A stretch of DNA of 64,000 nt from positions 558,001 to 622,000 of the forward strand of contig NZ_BSRQ01000001.1 in the NCBI RefSeq assembly GCF_030268685.1. The letters are read 5' to 3'. The notes under the pieces are model-generated. The model searched no databases, had not been told where the DNA came from, and saw only the letters and a program-made list of their open reading frames with translations. Positions 41,377 through 49,532 of the stretch are shown here, piece after piece. This DNA is from Microtetraspora sp. NBRC 13810 (GTDB lineage Bacteria > Actinomycetota > Actinomycetes > Streptosporangiales > Streptosporangiaceae). The number at the start of each line of letters is the position of its first letter. Position 1 is the first letter of the stretch. A program made the translations under genes and the position numbers.

Positions 41377-41520
41377 CGCCTGTGGACGACGGCGAATACA
41401 CCTGCCCGGCCTGTGGACGGCGGGCGAATACACCTGCACGACCTGCGGAAGACGGCGAATGCCCGACCTGTAGACGACGGCGAATGCCCGACCTGTGGAC
41501 GACCGCGAGGACCGGGCCCT
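41377..41520. repeat. Degenerate tandem repeat, five units of about 25-32 bp
   Basis: Units such as GACCTGTGGACGACGGCGAA recur five times with spacing 25-32 bp. They lie between the PH-protein start and the end of birA. In one plus-strand frame the units read as CPACGRR/CPTC, Zn-ribbon-like, but no start, length or family supports a gene. Confidence 0.75.
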
Positions 41521-41541
41521 GTGTGAACGACCGCTGGGGTC

Positions 41542-42375
41542 TCAGGTGCGGGGGCGGACGTGGACGACGTCGCCGGCGCTCAGGACGCGCTCGGGGCCCT
41601 CGGCGGGGTCGTCGGGGGTGACCACGAGGTGCCCCGCGGGATCGATCCCGGCGGCCAGGCCGGTCAGCGTACGCTCGCCCGGCAACTCGACCCTGATCCG
41701 GGAGCCGATCGTCGCGCTGGACGCGAGATAGGCCGCGCGCAGCCCACAGGCGTCCGCGTCGCCGTCCGCCTCCGTCCAGTCGCGGTAGTGGCTCTCGACC
41801 TCGCGCAGTACCGCCCGCAGCAACGGGTCGCGGTCGGTGCAGGCCGCCTCCTGGAGGGTCAGCGAGGTGGCGGTCGGCACCGGCAGCTCCTCCTCGCGCA
41901 GGCTGACGTTGAGCCCGACACCGACGACCACGGCGTCCCCCGCGCGCTCGGCGAGCACGCCGGCCAGCTTCCGCTCGCCGATCAGCACGTCGTTGGGCCA
42001 CTTCAGCCGGGCGTCCACCTCTGCAAGCCTGCGCACCGCCGTCGCGACGGCGACCCCGACGAGCAGCGTCAGCCAGCCGTACCGGGTGATCGGCACGACC
42101 GGGCGCAGCACCATCGAGAACGTCAGGGCCGAGCGCGGCGGCGTGGACCACGTCCGCCCGAGCCTTCCCCTACCCGCCGTCTGCGACTCCGCGACGAGCA
42201 CGGTCCCCTCCCCCGCGCCGTCTCGCACCGCCCGGACGAGGTCGGCGTTGGTGGACCCGGTCTCGCCTACGACGCCGATCGCGGACCACAGGGAGCCCGG
42301 ACGCACCAGGGCACGGTTCAGCGCCTGCTCCGAGAGCGGCGGCCGTTCAAGATCAGAGTAAGGCGATTCGGACAC
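41542..42375 (-). CDS. birA: Biotin--[acetyl-CoA-carboxylase] ligase
   Basis: 277 residues from a GTG at 42375. GETGSTNADLVRAV starts the catalytic domain; AESQTAGRGRLGRTWSTPP is the biotinyl-AMP loop (GRGRxGR); KWPNDVLIGERKLAGVLAE binds biotin and ATP. There is no N-terminal helix-turn-helix, so it is a monofunctional ligase, not a repressor. The C-terminal SH3-like domain is present. It should modify biotin carriers that work with acyl-CoA carboxylases such as the one at 49.5 kb. Confidence 0.93.
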   Translation of the reverse strand: MSESPYSDLERPPLSEQALNRALVRPGSLWSAIGVVGETGSTNADLVRAVRDGAGEGTVLVAESQTAGRGRLGRTWSTPPRSALTFSMVLRPVVPITRYGWLTLLVGVAVATAVRRLAEVDARLKWPNDVLIGERKLAGVLAERAGDAVVVGVGLNVSLREEELPVPTATSLTLQEAACTDRDPLLRAVLREVESHYRDWTEADGDADACGLRAAYLASSATIGSRIRVELPGERTLTGLAAGIDPAGHLVVTPDDPAEGPERVLSAGDVVHVRPRT

Positions 42376-42501
42376 GAGGCCATCATCTCGCCTCCGGCCC
42401 GCTGAACACGACGTCCACACGCTCCGCAACGCAACGCACACCCTCGTGTACGCTCGGATGGTATCGCGCAAGTGTTTGAAAACCCCGGCAAGGAGGCTCC
42501 G

Positions 42502-42756
42502 GTGACCACCCAACCCGTCCCCGCACGCCACCCCAGAACACCCGCCACACCCACAAACCGACGCCCACAAACCGTACGGCCGACGGTCGCGGGGTTGAAG
42601 ACCCAGAGGCCGGAGAGCGTGGACCTGAACGTCGTGGGGTCGAGGGTTGAGGGACTGAGCGTCGTGGGGTTTGAGGTCGTGGGGCCGAGGGCTTTGCGGC
42701 CTAGGGGTGTGCGGCCGGGGGACGGGTGGTCGGCTGGTGAGGGGTGCGGGGCGTGA
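42502..42756 (+). CDS. Hypothetical 84-residue protein ahead of fdhD
   Basis: A GTG at 42502 has a perfect AAGGAGG five bases upstream, and the stop overlaps the fdhD GTG by four bases (GTGA), the usual sign of a coupled pair. But the sequence is low in complexity, contains repeated VVG-type units (SVDLNVVGSRVEGLSVVGFE) and resembles no family. The repeated DNA (GTCGTGGGG...GAGG) suggests expansion by slippage. It may be the remnant of a gene or a leader for fdhD translation. Confidence 0.35.
   Translation: MTTQPVPARHPRTPATPTNRRPQTVRPTVAGLKTQRPESVDLNVVGSRVEGLSVVGFEVVGPRALRPRGVRPGDGWSAGEGCGA
42600..42715 (+). repeat. G-rich degenerate repeat
   Basis: GCGTCGTGGGGT(T)TGAGG-like units occur about three times within the short upstream frame. 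Several GGGG runs could form a quadruplex on the plus strand just before fdhD. Confidence 0.5.
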
Positions 42757-44174
42757 CCGCCTGGCGGCCGGGGCCCGCCACCAGGGCGCGGATCCGGGAG
42801 GTGATCGGCGGCGTGGCCCGGGAGCGGCGCGAGGAGCTTGCCACCGAGGAGCCGCTGGAGATCAGGGTCCAGGCGGGCCAAGGGCCGGACGCACCGTGGC
42901 GCACCCTGACCGTCACCATGCGCACGCCGGGCGCCGACTTCGAGCTCGCGGCGGGCTTCCTGTACGGCGAGGGCGTGGCCGTAGAAGGGGACATCGCCGC
43001 CATCGGCTACTGCACGGACGAAGACGTGCCCGCCGAGGCCCGCTACAACACCGTCACCGTCCGCCTCCGCTCCCACCCACCAACACCGACCCCGACCCCG
43101 ACCCCAGCACCAGCACCAGCACCAGCACCAGCACCAGCACCAGCACCACAAGAACACGGCGCACCAATCGAAGCAAAGGATCACTTCGGACCGGTCGAAC
43201 CGTCCGAACCATCGAAGCAGCCCGGACCACCTGAGTCTTCAGCACCCCAAAGAGCACTGGGACACCCCATACCACCCGCTCCCTCCGAGCCACCCAAGCC
43301 CTCCGGACCGAGCGGGCCTCCCGAGCCTCCTGGGCCGTCAGCACCGAGCGGGCCTCCTGGGCTTCCTAAACCATCAGGAGCGTCAGGACCGCCGGAGCGT
43401 CCCAGGCCGGCTGAGCCTCGGAACCCGCCCGGGCCGCCGTGGCCGCCTCGACCTGCCGGGCCGCCTGAGCCGCCTGGGCCACCGCCTGCACCGCCCAGGC
43501 CCGAGCCGGTGGGGCCTCGGCCAGTAGGGCCTGAGCCAGTGGGGCCGGCGCCTCCAGCGCCCGAGCCAGTGATGCCCAAGTCAGGGGCGCCCGAGTCAGG
43601 GGCGCCAAAGCCGGTGGGGCCGACGCCTCCAGCGCCCGAGCCGGTGGGGACTGAGCCGTCCGGGCCGCCTGAGCCTCCTGGGCTTGGGGCGTTGCTTGGG
43701 GCGGCGGGCGGGGTGTGTGGGGCGGCGGGGATCGAGGCGTTGCGGGGGCGGGGGGCGGTTCCACTCGGGGAGACGGGTGGGGGGATCTCCGCCGAGGTGC
43801 TGTGCGGGCTGCCGGAGCGGATGGCGCAGGGCAAGGGGGGTGGTCTGCTCGCCGCCGGGCTGTTCGGGTTCGACGGGACGCCGGTGGCCGTTCGCACGGA
43901 TGTGCGCGCGGTCAACGCGGTGGACAAGCTGACCGGGTGGGGGCTGCTGGCCGGCCGGTTGCCGCTGGCCGGGCACATTCTGCTGGTCGGCGGCGAGGTC
44001 GGTTACGAGGTCGTGCGCAGGGCGCTGGTCGCGGGGGTGCCGGTGGTGTGCGGGGTGGCCGCGCCCTCGTCGCTGGCGGTGAGCCTGGCCGGGGAGTTCG
44101 GCATGACGCTGGTGGGCTCTCTACGCGGAGAGCGGTTCAACGTCTACACCGACCCCGGCCGCCTCGACCTGTGA
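42753..44174 (+). CDS. fdhD: FdhD-like sulfurtransferase with a large collagen-like insertion
   Basis: 473 residues against about 280 for the family. The N-terminal part (EEPLEIRVQ, RTPGADFELAAGFLYGEGV, YNTVTVRL) and the C-terminal part (MAQGKGGGLLAAGLFGFDG, DVRAVNAVDKLTGWG, GEVGYEVVRRALVAGVP, RGERFNVYTDPGRLDL) are standard. Between them lie about 205 residues of (PA)n, PTPT and GPPEPPGPS repeats. The CxxC motif (normally TSSCGVCG) is AAGGVCG, so the first Cys is lost. FdhD passes sulphur from IscS-type desulfurase to molybdopterin of formate dehydrogenase. Activity is doubtful. The GTG at 42753 has GAGGGG eight bases upstream. Confidence 0.85.
   Translation: MTAWRPGPATRARIREVIGGVARERREELATEEPLEIRVQAGQGPDAPWRTLTVTMRTPGADFELAAGFLYGEGVAVEGDIAAIGYCTDEDVPAEARYNTVTVRLRSHPPTPTPTPTPAPAPAPAPAPAPAPQEHGAPIEAKDHFGPVEPSEPSKQPGPPESSAPQRALGHPIPPAPSEPPKPSGPSGPPEPPGPSAPSGPPGLPKPSGASGPPERPRPAEPRNPPGPPWPPRPAGPPEPPGPPPAPPRPEPVGPRPVGPEPVGPAPPAPEPVMPKSGAPESGAPKPVGPTPPAPEPVGTEPSGPPEPPGLGALLGAAGGVCGAAGIEALRGRGAVPLGETGGGISAEVLCGLPERMAQGKGGGLLAAGLFGFDGTPVAVRTDVRAVNAVDKLTGWGLLAGRLPLAGHILLVGGEVGYEVVRRALVAGVPVVCGVAAPSSLAVSLAGEFGMTLVGSLRGERFNVYTDPGRLDL
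43104..43145 (+). repeat. CCAGCA hexanucleotide microsatellite within fdhD
   Basis: Seven perfect CCAGCA units encode the (PA)n run. Changes in unit number would keep the reading frame, so length polymorphism between strains is expected. Confidence 0.9.
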
Positions 44175-44267
44175 CACCCCGAACCAGCACCCCACACACG
44201 AACACCCGACACCCCCCAACACGGGAGGCTCCACCATCAGGGGACGCCCCACCAACACCCGACACCC

Positions 44268-44305
44268 GCAACCGGCGCCCCGCGCACTGGTGGGGGGCCG
44301 GTTGC
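44268..44305. terminator. Bidirectional hairpin between fdhD and ppc
   Basis: GCAACCGGCGCCCC pairs with GGGGGGCCGGTTGC (one mismatch) around a ten-base loop, between the stops of convergent genes. Repeated AACACCCGACACC units lie just before it. Confidence 0.75.
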
Positions 44306-44320
44306 TGTTGGGTGGGCGTG

Positions 44321-46987
44321 TCAGCCGGTGTTCTGCAGGCCGGCGGCTACGCCGTTCACCGTCAGGAGGAGGAGGACTGAGAGGCGCTCTCGTTCGTCGT
44401 CGGACAGCGGGTCGCCTGAGCGGAGTGCGGAGAGTGCGCGGAGCTGGAGGTGGGAGAGCGCGTCCACGTAGGGGTCGCGCAGTTGGACGGCGCGGGAGAG
44501 GACCCGGCGGTTCTCCAGCAGCCGCCCGTGGCCGGTCACGGCGAGCACCAGCCTGCGGGTCAGGTCGTACTCCTCCAGCACCTGGGCCGCGAAGTCGGCT
44601 CGGCCGCCGAGCGCGAGATAGCGTTCGGCGATCGCGCGGTCGGTCTTGGCCAGCGACATCTCCACGTTGTCCAGCAGCGAGGCGAACAGCGGCCATTCGG
44701 CGTAGGCCCGCTTCAGCTCCGCGAGGCCGGAGTCCGTGCCGACCACGGCGGACAGGCCGCTGCCCAGGCCGTACCAGCCGGGCAGGTTGACCCGGGTCTG
44801 CGCCCAGGCGAAGACCCACGGGATCGCGCGCAGGTCGTCCAGCGAGCGGGGGGCGCCGAGGCCGCGCCGGGCCGGGCGGGAGCCGAGGCTGAGCGAGCCG
44901 AGTTCCTCCAGCGGGCTGACCAGGCCGAACCACTCGGGGAAGCCGGGGGCCTCGGTCAGGCCCCGGTAGGCCCGCTCGGACGCCGAGGCGACCTGCTCGG
45001 CGAGCGCGCGGAACCTGTCCGCGGCGGCGGCCGTGCTCTCCTCGACCGAGGCGGTGGAGGCAAGCAGGACGGCGTTGGTCACCTGTTCCATGTGCCTGCG
45101 GGCGATGGCGGCGTGGCCGTACCTGGCGAAGATGACCTCGCCCTGTTCGGTGACCTTGAACCGGCCGGCCACCGAGCCGGGGGCCTGGGCGAGCACCGCC
45201 CGGTTGGCGGGGCCGCCGCCGCGGCCGAGCGCGCCGCCGCGGCCGTGGAAGAGCGTCAGCTTGACGTCGTGCTCGCGGGCCCAGGCCGACAGCGCCTCCT
45301 GCGCCTGGTAGAGCTTGAGCGTGGCGGCGGCGGGGCCGAGTTCCTTGGCGGAGTCGGAGTAGCCGAGCATGACCTCCAGCCGCCGCCCGGTCGCGGCCAG
45401 CCTGGCCTGGACAGCGGGCAGTTCCAGCATTCCGGACAGCACGTCCGGCGCGTTCGCGAGGTCCTCGCCGGACTCGAAGAGCGGCACCACGTCGAGCGTG
45501 GGCGCCCGCTCGCCGAGCGCGTGCTCGGCCAGGTCGTAGACGGCGGCGATGTCCCCGGCGTTCCTGGTGAAGGAGACGACGTAACGCGGGCACGCCTTGA
45601 CGCCGAACCGCTCCTGGATCCAGGCGATCACCCGGATCGTGGCGAGCACCTCCTCGGTCCGCTCCGAAGGGGCGCCCTCCGCGAGTTCGGCCAGGGCGGC
45701 GGCGTGCACCTGGGAGTGCTGGCGCACCTCCAGCTCGGCCAGGTGGAACCCGAAGGTCTCGACCTGCCAGATCAGGTGCTGGATCTCTCCGTACGCCTGC
45801 CGGGGCGCGCCGCCGCTGGCCAGCGAGTCCTGGCACAGCCGCAGGTCGCTCAGCAGGTCGGCCGGGGACAGGTAGGCGAGGTCGAGGTCGCGGCGGCGGG
45901 TGGCGGCGATCCTGGCCGCGACGTAGAGCAGCCACTGCCGGTGCGGCTCGCGCGGCGAGCGGGTGCCGAGTTCGGCGAGCAGTTCCGGGTGGGCGTCCGC
46001 GGCCTCGGCGATGGCGCCGCGCAGGGCGGCGGACGGCGCCGCGAACATCGCCCCGACGGTGAGGCTGCGGCCGATCCTGGTGGCGGCGTTCTCCAGGGCG
46101 GTCAGCACGTGCTCGGCCTGGATGAGGACGGCCTGCCGGGTGACGGAGGCGGTGACGTTCGGGTTGCCGTCGCGGTCGCCGCCGATCCAGCTTCCGTAGC
46201 GGATGTAGGCGCGGGCGAGCGGCGGGCGGGTGCCGGTGCCCGCGCCGAGCGCGGCGTCCAGCGAGCGGTAGACCGTCGGCACCACGCGGAACAGCGTCTC
46301 GTCGAAGGCGGCCATCGCGGTGCGGACCTCGTCCAGCGGGTTGAGCCGGGTGTGCCGCAGCTGTGCCGTACGCCAGAGCAGGTCGATCTCCTCCAGGAGC
46401 CTGCGCCTGGTCTCGGCCCGCTCGCTGACGCCCGCCGCGGCGGCGCCCGGCGTGTTGTACTCGGCGAGCCTGGCGCTGATCCGCTGAATGGCGGTGGCGA
46501 CCGCGCGCCGCCGCGCCTCGGTGGGGTGCGCGGTGAGGACGGGGCGCAGTTCCAGGCCGCTCACCAGGTCGGCGACCCGTTCGGGGCCTACCTCCTGGAC
46601 GGCGGCGGCGAGGGAGCCGTCCAGCGGGACGGCGCCGGTGTCGCGCTCGTTCAGGATGCCGATCCGGTAGTGCTCCTCCGCGAGGTTGGCCAGGTGGAAG
46701 TAGCAGGTGAAGGCCCTGGCGATCTCCACGAGGCGATCGACGGGCCACTCGGCCACCAGGGCGGCGACCTCGTCTGCGGGCAGCCGCCGCTGCCGGGCGG
46801 CTATCACGGCTTTGCGCAGCCGTTCGACGTCGGCGAGCAGGTCGGGACCGCCTTGCTCGGCGATCACCTGACCGAGCAGCTCGCCGAGGAGCCGCACGTT
46901 GGCGCGCAGCTCATCGGGCATCTCGGTGACAGCGCTGTGGCGTTCGGCAGAGGCGTGGTCTGCCCGCTGGGAAGCGATCGCGGCCAT
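44321..46987 (-). CDS. ppc: Phosphoenolpyruvate carboxylase
   Basis: 888 residues from the ATG at 46987, normal length; the frame extends 17 codons further but TACCCT seven bases upstream marks a leaderless start. LRPVLTAHPTEARRRAV holds the catalytic His, MLGYSDSAKELG the PEP site, LFHGRGGALGRGGGPANRAV the second catalytic loop, and the C-terminus ends GLQNTG as in the family. The enzyme makes oxaloacetate from PEP and bicarbonate to refill the TCA cycle. It is a single cytosolic gene. Confidence 0.97.
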   Translation of the reverse strand: MAAIASQRADHASAERHSAVTEMPDELRANVRLLGELLGQVIAEQGGPDLLADVERLRKAVIAARQRRLPADEVAALVAEWPVDRLVEIARAFTCYFHLANLAEEHYRIGILNERDTGAVPLDGSLAAAVQEVGPERVADLVSGLELRPVLTAHPTEARRRAVATAIQRISARLAEYNTPGAAAAGVSERAETRRRLLEEIDLLWRTAQLRHTRLNPLDEVRTAMAAFDETLFRVVPTVYRSLDAALGAGTGTRPPLARAYIRYGSWIGGDRDGNPNVTASVTRQAVLIQAEHVLTALENAATRIGRSLTVGAMFAAPSAALRGAIAEAADAHPELLAELGTRSPREPHRQWLLYVAARIAATRRRDLDLAYLSPADLLSDLRLCQDSLASGGAPRQAYGEIQHLIWQVETFGFHLAELEVRQHSQVHAAALAELAEGAPSERTEEVLATIRVIAWIQERFGVKACPRYVVSFTRNAGDIAAVYDLAEHALGERAPTLDVVPLFESGEDLANAPDVLSGMLELPAVQARLAATGRRLEVMLGYSDSAKELGPAAATLKLYQAQEALSAWAREHDVKLTLFHGRGGALGRGGGPANRAVLAQAPGSVAGRFKVTEQGEVIFARYGHAAIARRHMEQVTNAVLLASTASVEESTAAAADRFRALAEQVASASERAYRGLTEAPGFPEWFGLVSPLEELGSLSLGSRPARRGLGAPRSLDDLRAIPWVFAWAQTRVNLPGWYGLGSGLSAVVGTDSGLAELKRAYAEWPLFASLLDNVEMSLAKTDRAIAERYLALGGRADFAAQVLEEYDLTRRLVLAVTGHGRLLENRRVLSRAVQLRDPYVDALSHLQLRALSALRSGDPLSDDERERLSVLLLLTVNGVAAGLQNTG

Positions 46988-46994
46988 GACTCGA

Positions 46995-47000
46995 AGGGTA
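46995..47000 (-). promoter_or_regulatory. -10 box (TACCCT) of a leaderless ppc promoter
   Basis: TACCCT on the minus strand lies seven bases before the chosen ppc ATG. Confidence 0.5.
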
Positions 47001-47057
47001 GCGACCGGCTTTTCCCGACCGGATACCGGGGCACCCATTGGACTAGACCACTGTGGA

Positions 47058-48698
47058 TCACGCGGAGCGCGACACCGCCGCCAGCAACTCAGGGAAGCGG
47101 GCGAACCCGATCAGCGCCGCGAGCCGCCGCCCGCCCCACGCGACGACCAGCCCGTACGGCACCGCCGCCACGCTGAGCCAGGGCAGGCTGAAAAGCACCG
47201 GCACGACGATGGGCGCGACCAGCACGCTCGTCCCGATGATCGCGGCGAAGGAGCCGAGGAAGGCGACGCCGCCCTGGCCCGGCACGGCCCCGGTGAAGGC
47301 GTTGAGCCGGTCGGGTGTCGTGTAGGGGAAGATGACGCTGGTCACCGCGCCCACGCCGAGGGCGAGGCCGAGCACGCCCCAGGCGGTCAGCGTCGCGGGC
47401 AGGCTCCACAGCAGGTTCCCGGCGAGCAGCGCGGCGATGATCGACAGGACGGCCAGCAGCGGGCACGCGATCAGAGAGACGGCGAGGTGGCGGCCGGCGA
47501 GGTCGGTGCGCAGTTCCCGCTCCGAGCCGTAGACCACGGAGTTCATCCACAGGGAGCGGCCGTCGATGCCGAACGCGTTGCACGACTGGAGGCCGATCAT
47601 CAGGGCGCCGAGGCCGGCCGGCACGACCACCAGGGCTGCCGCCCCCTCGACGCCGGCCCACTCGTCGGACTGGCCGCTGAGGGAGAAGCCGAGCACGGCG
47701 GTCACCGCGACCGAGGCGAACCAGCCGACCCGGCCCCTGGGCTCGCGCCTGGCGTACTTGAGCTCCTTGGTGACCACGGCGGCGAGCTGGCCGTCGGGCA
47801 GCAGGCGGGCCACGCCGCCGCGCGAGCGGCGCACCCCGCCGGCCTGGGTGGAGGCGTCGGCGGTGACCAGGGCGCGGCGCAGGACCTCGATCCAGAGCAG
47901 GCCGAGCAGCAGGGCGAGCACGGCGAGCAGGGCGAGTTCGGCGAGGGCGGCGGGGCCGCCGTCCGCCATGGCGTGCGCGGCCATGCCGGGCGGGGTCCAG
48001 CGCAGCACGGCGGCGGTGTCGGCCAGCATGCCGGCCCAGTCGCCGGACAGGCCGCGGTTGATGACGAGGTTGGGCAGCTGGGCCAGCACCACGACGAAGA
48101 TCGCCGCCACCGCCAGCAGGTCCCTGCCCCGCCTGGTGCGCAGGACCCTGGACAGCGAGGTGGTGATCAGCCGGGAGACGACCAGGCAGAGGGCGAACTG
48201 CAGCAGGACCGCCAGCATGCCGAGCAGCGCGCCGCCCGCCCCGGCGGCCAGGCCGATGATCGCGCCGCTGGTGACGACCAGGGAGGCGAACGGCCACGGC
48301 CCGATGGCCGAGGTGACGAACAGGCCGGCCGCGAGCTGGCGGGTGCGCAGCGGCAGCAGCGAGAGCCTGGCCGGGTCGAGGGTGTCGTCCAGGCCGAAGG
48401 CGAGCAGCGGGAGCACCGCCCAGCCGAGGAAGACCAGGGCGAAGGCGACGATTCCGAGGTCCACGGCGATGCCGGCGGGGACCAGGCGGAGCAGGGACAT
48501 CGCGAGGAAGCCGATCACCGCGACCGCCGCCGCGGCCAGCAGGGTGAACAGGAACCCGATCCGGTAGGTCAGCTCGCCGCGCAGGTTGCCCGCGATGAGC
48601 CGGAGTTTGAGCCGGACGAACAGTCCCACGGTCCGGCCGAGGCCCAGCGGCGCGGCGGCCGGGGGCGCCGCGCTCACGCCGGAGTGGACCCCAGCCAT
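47058..48698 (-). CDS. ABC transporter permease
   Basis: 546 residues from the ATG at 48698, preceded by GGAGGAAGG; a GTG at 48677 that overlaps the ATPase stop is the alternative. About twelve hydrophobic segments span the protein, with a charged central loop near residue 300 (KELKYARREPRGRVGWF). It resembles the long permeases of two-gene ABC-2 exporters. It starts 25 bases inside the ATPase gene and pairs with it. The substrate (lipid, peptide or drug) is unknown. Confidence 0.88.
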   Translation of the reverse strand: MAGVHSGVSAAPPAAAPLGLGRTVGLFVRLKLRLIAGNLRGELTYRIGFLFTLLAAAAVAVIGFLAMSLLRLVPAGIAVDLGIVAFALVFLGWAVLPLLAFGLDDTLDPARLSLLPLRTRQLAAGLFVTSAIGPWPFASLVVTSGAIIGLAAGAGGALLGMLAVLLQFALCLVVSRLITTSLSRVLRTRRGRDLLAVAAIFVVVLAQLPNLVINRGLSGDWAGMLADTAAVLRWTPPGMAAHAMADGGPAALAELALLAVLALLLGLLWIEVLRRALVTADASTQAGGVRRSRGGVARLLPDGQLAAVVTKELKYARREPRGRVGWFASVAVTAVLGFSLSGQSDEWAGVEGAAALVVVPAGLGALMIGLQSCNAFGIDGRSLWMNSVVYGSERELRTDLAGRHLAVSLIACPLLAVLSIIAALLAGNLLWSLPATLTAWGVLGLALGVGAVTSVIFPYTTPDRLNAFTGAVPGQGGVAFLGSFAAIIGTSVLVAPIVVPVLFSLPWLSVAAVPYGLVVAWGGRRLAALIGFARFPELLAAVSRSA

Positions 48699-49453
48699 GT
48701 GAGCCCTTCCTCCTCTCCGCCGCCCCGGACCCCGACCAGGTCGAGGAACGCCTGGTTGAGGCTGCGCCCGCCGCGGACCTCCTGGAGCGGGCCCTGTGCC
48801 ACGATCTGGCCGCGGTTCATCACCGAGACCCAGTCGCACAGCCGTTCCACCAGGTCCATCACGTGGCTGGAGAAGACGACGGTGGAGCCGGAGGCGGTGT
48901 AGCGCTGGAGCACTTCGACGAGCGTGTTGGCGCTCACCGGGTCGACTCCTTCGAAGGGCTCGTCGAGGAAGAGCACGACTGGGTTGTGCAGCAGCGCGGC
49001 GGCCAGGCCGATCTTCTTGCGCATGCCGGTGGAGTAGTCGACGACGAGCTTGTCGGCGGACTCGGCGAGGTCCATGACCTTGATCAGCTCCTCGGACCGC
49101 CGTTCCACCTCCTGCCGGGGGATCCCGCGGAGCTGCCCGTTGTAGGAGAGGAGCTCGCGGCCGGACAGCCGCTCGAACAGCCGCAGTCCCTCGGGCAGCA
49201 CGCCGATGCGGGACTTGACGAGCACGGGGTCGCGCCAGACGTTGACGCCGTCGATCTCGGTGATCCCCCCGTCGGGGCGGAGCAGACCGGTGATCATGCT
49301 GAGGGTGGTCGTCTTGCCCGCGCCGTTCGGCCCGACGAGGCCGGCGAAGCTGCCCCGGGGCACCACGAGATCGACTCCGGCGACGGCCACCTGCTGCCCG
49401 AATCGTTTGAACAATCCTCGCGTTCGCACCGAATCGGGTATGCCCTCACTCAT
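48674..49453 (-). CDS. ABC transporter ATP-binding protein
   Basis: 259 residues from the ATG at 49453; longer frames upstream run into the control region of the carboxylase gene. Walker A is [13 protein letters not shown], the signature is [15 protein letters not shown] (ABC-2 type), and Walker [12 protein letters not shown], followed by the H-loop SSHVMD. It hydrolyses ATP to drive export through the permease encoded next. It is divergent from the acyl-CoA carboxylase gene. Confidence 0.93.
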   Translation of the reverse strand: MSEGIPDSVRTRGLFKRFGQQVAVAGVDLVVPRGSFAGLVGPNGAGKTTTLSMITGLLRPDGGITEIDGVNVWRDPVLVKSRIGVLPEGLRLFERLSGRELLSYNGQLRGIPRQEVERRSEELIKVMDLAESADKLVVDYSTGMRKKIGLAAALLHNPVVLFLDEPFEGVDPVSANTLVEVLQRYTASGSTVVFSSHVMDLVERLCDWVSVMNRGQIVAQGPLQEVRGGRSLNQAFLDLVGVRGGGEEEGLTWLGSTPA

Positions 49454-49532
49454 AACCTCACTCTGCCAGATCTTGCCCCAAGGCGACCCCACCCGGCTCC
49501 TAACCTCAGGAACTGCGATTATCGTGCTGCTC

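Noticed and set aside
41377-41520. CRISPR-like array
   Set aside because: The units are directly adjacent, of uneven length and degenerate, with no unique spacers and no cas genes.
41382-41621. Small zinc-ribbon protein (CPACG...CPTC)
   Set aside because: The Cys pairs arise from the tandem repeat read in one frame; start, ribosome site and length do not support a gene.
44450-47176. A 908-codon open frame on the plus strand opposite ppc
   Set aside because: It is the antisense of a clear PEP carboxylase; its product is low-complexity Gly/Arg/Val with no motif. Long antisense frames are expected at this GC content.
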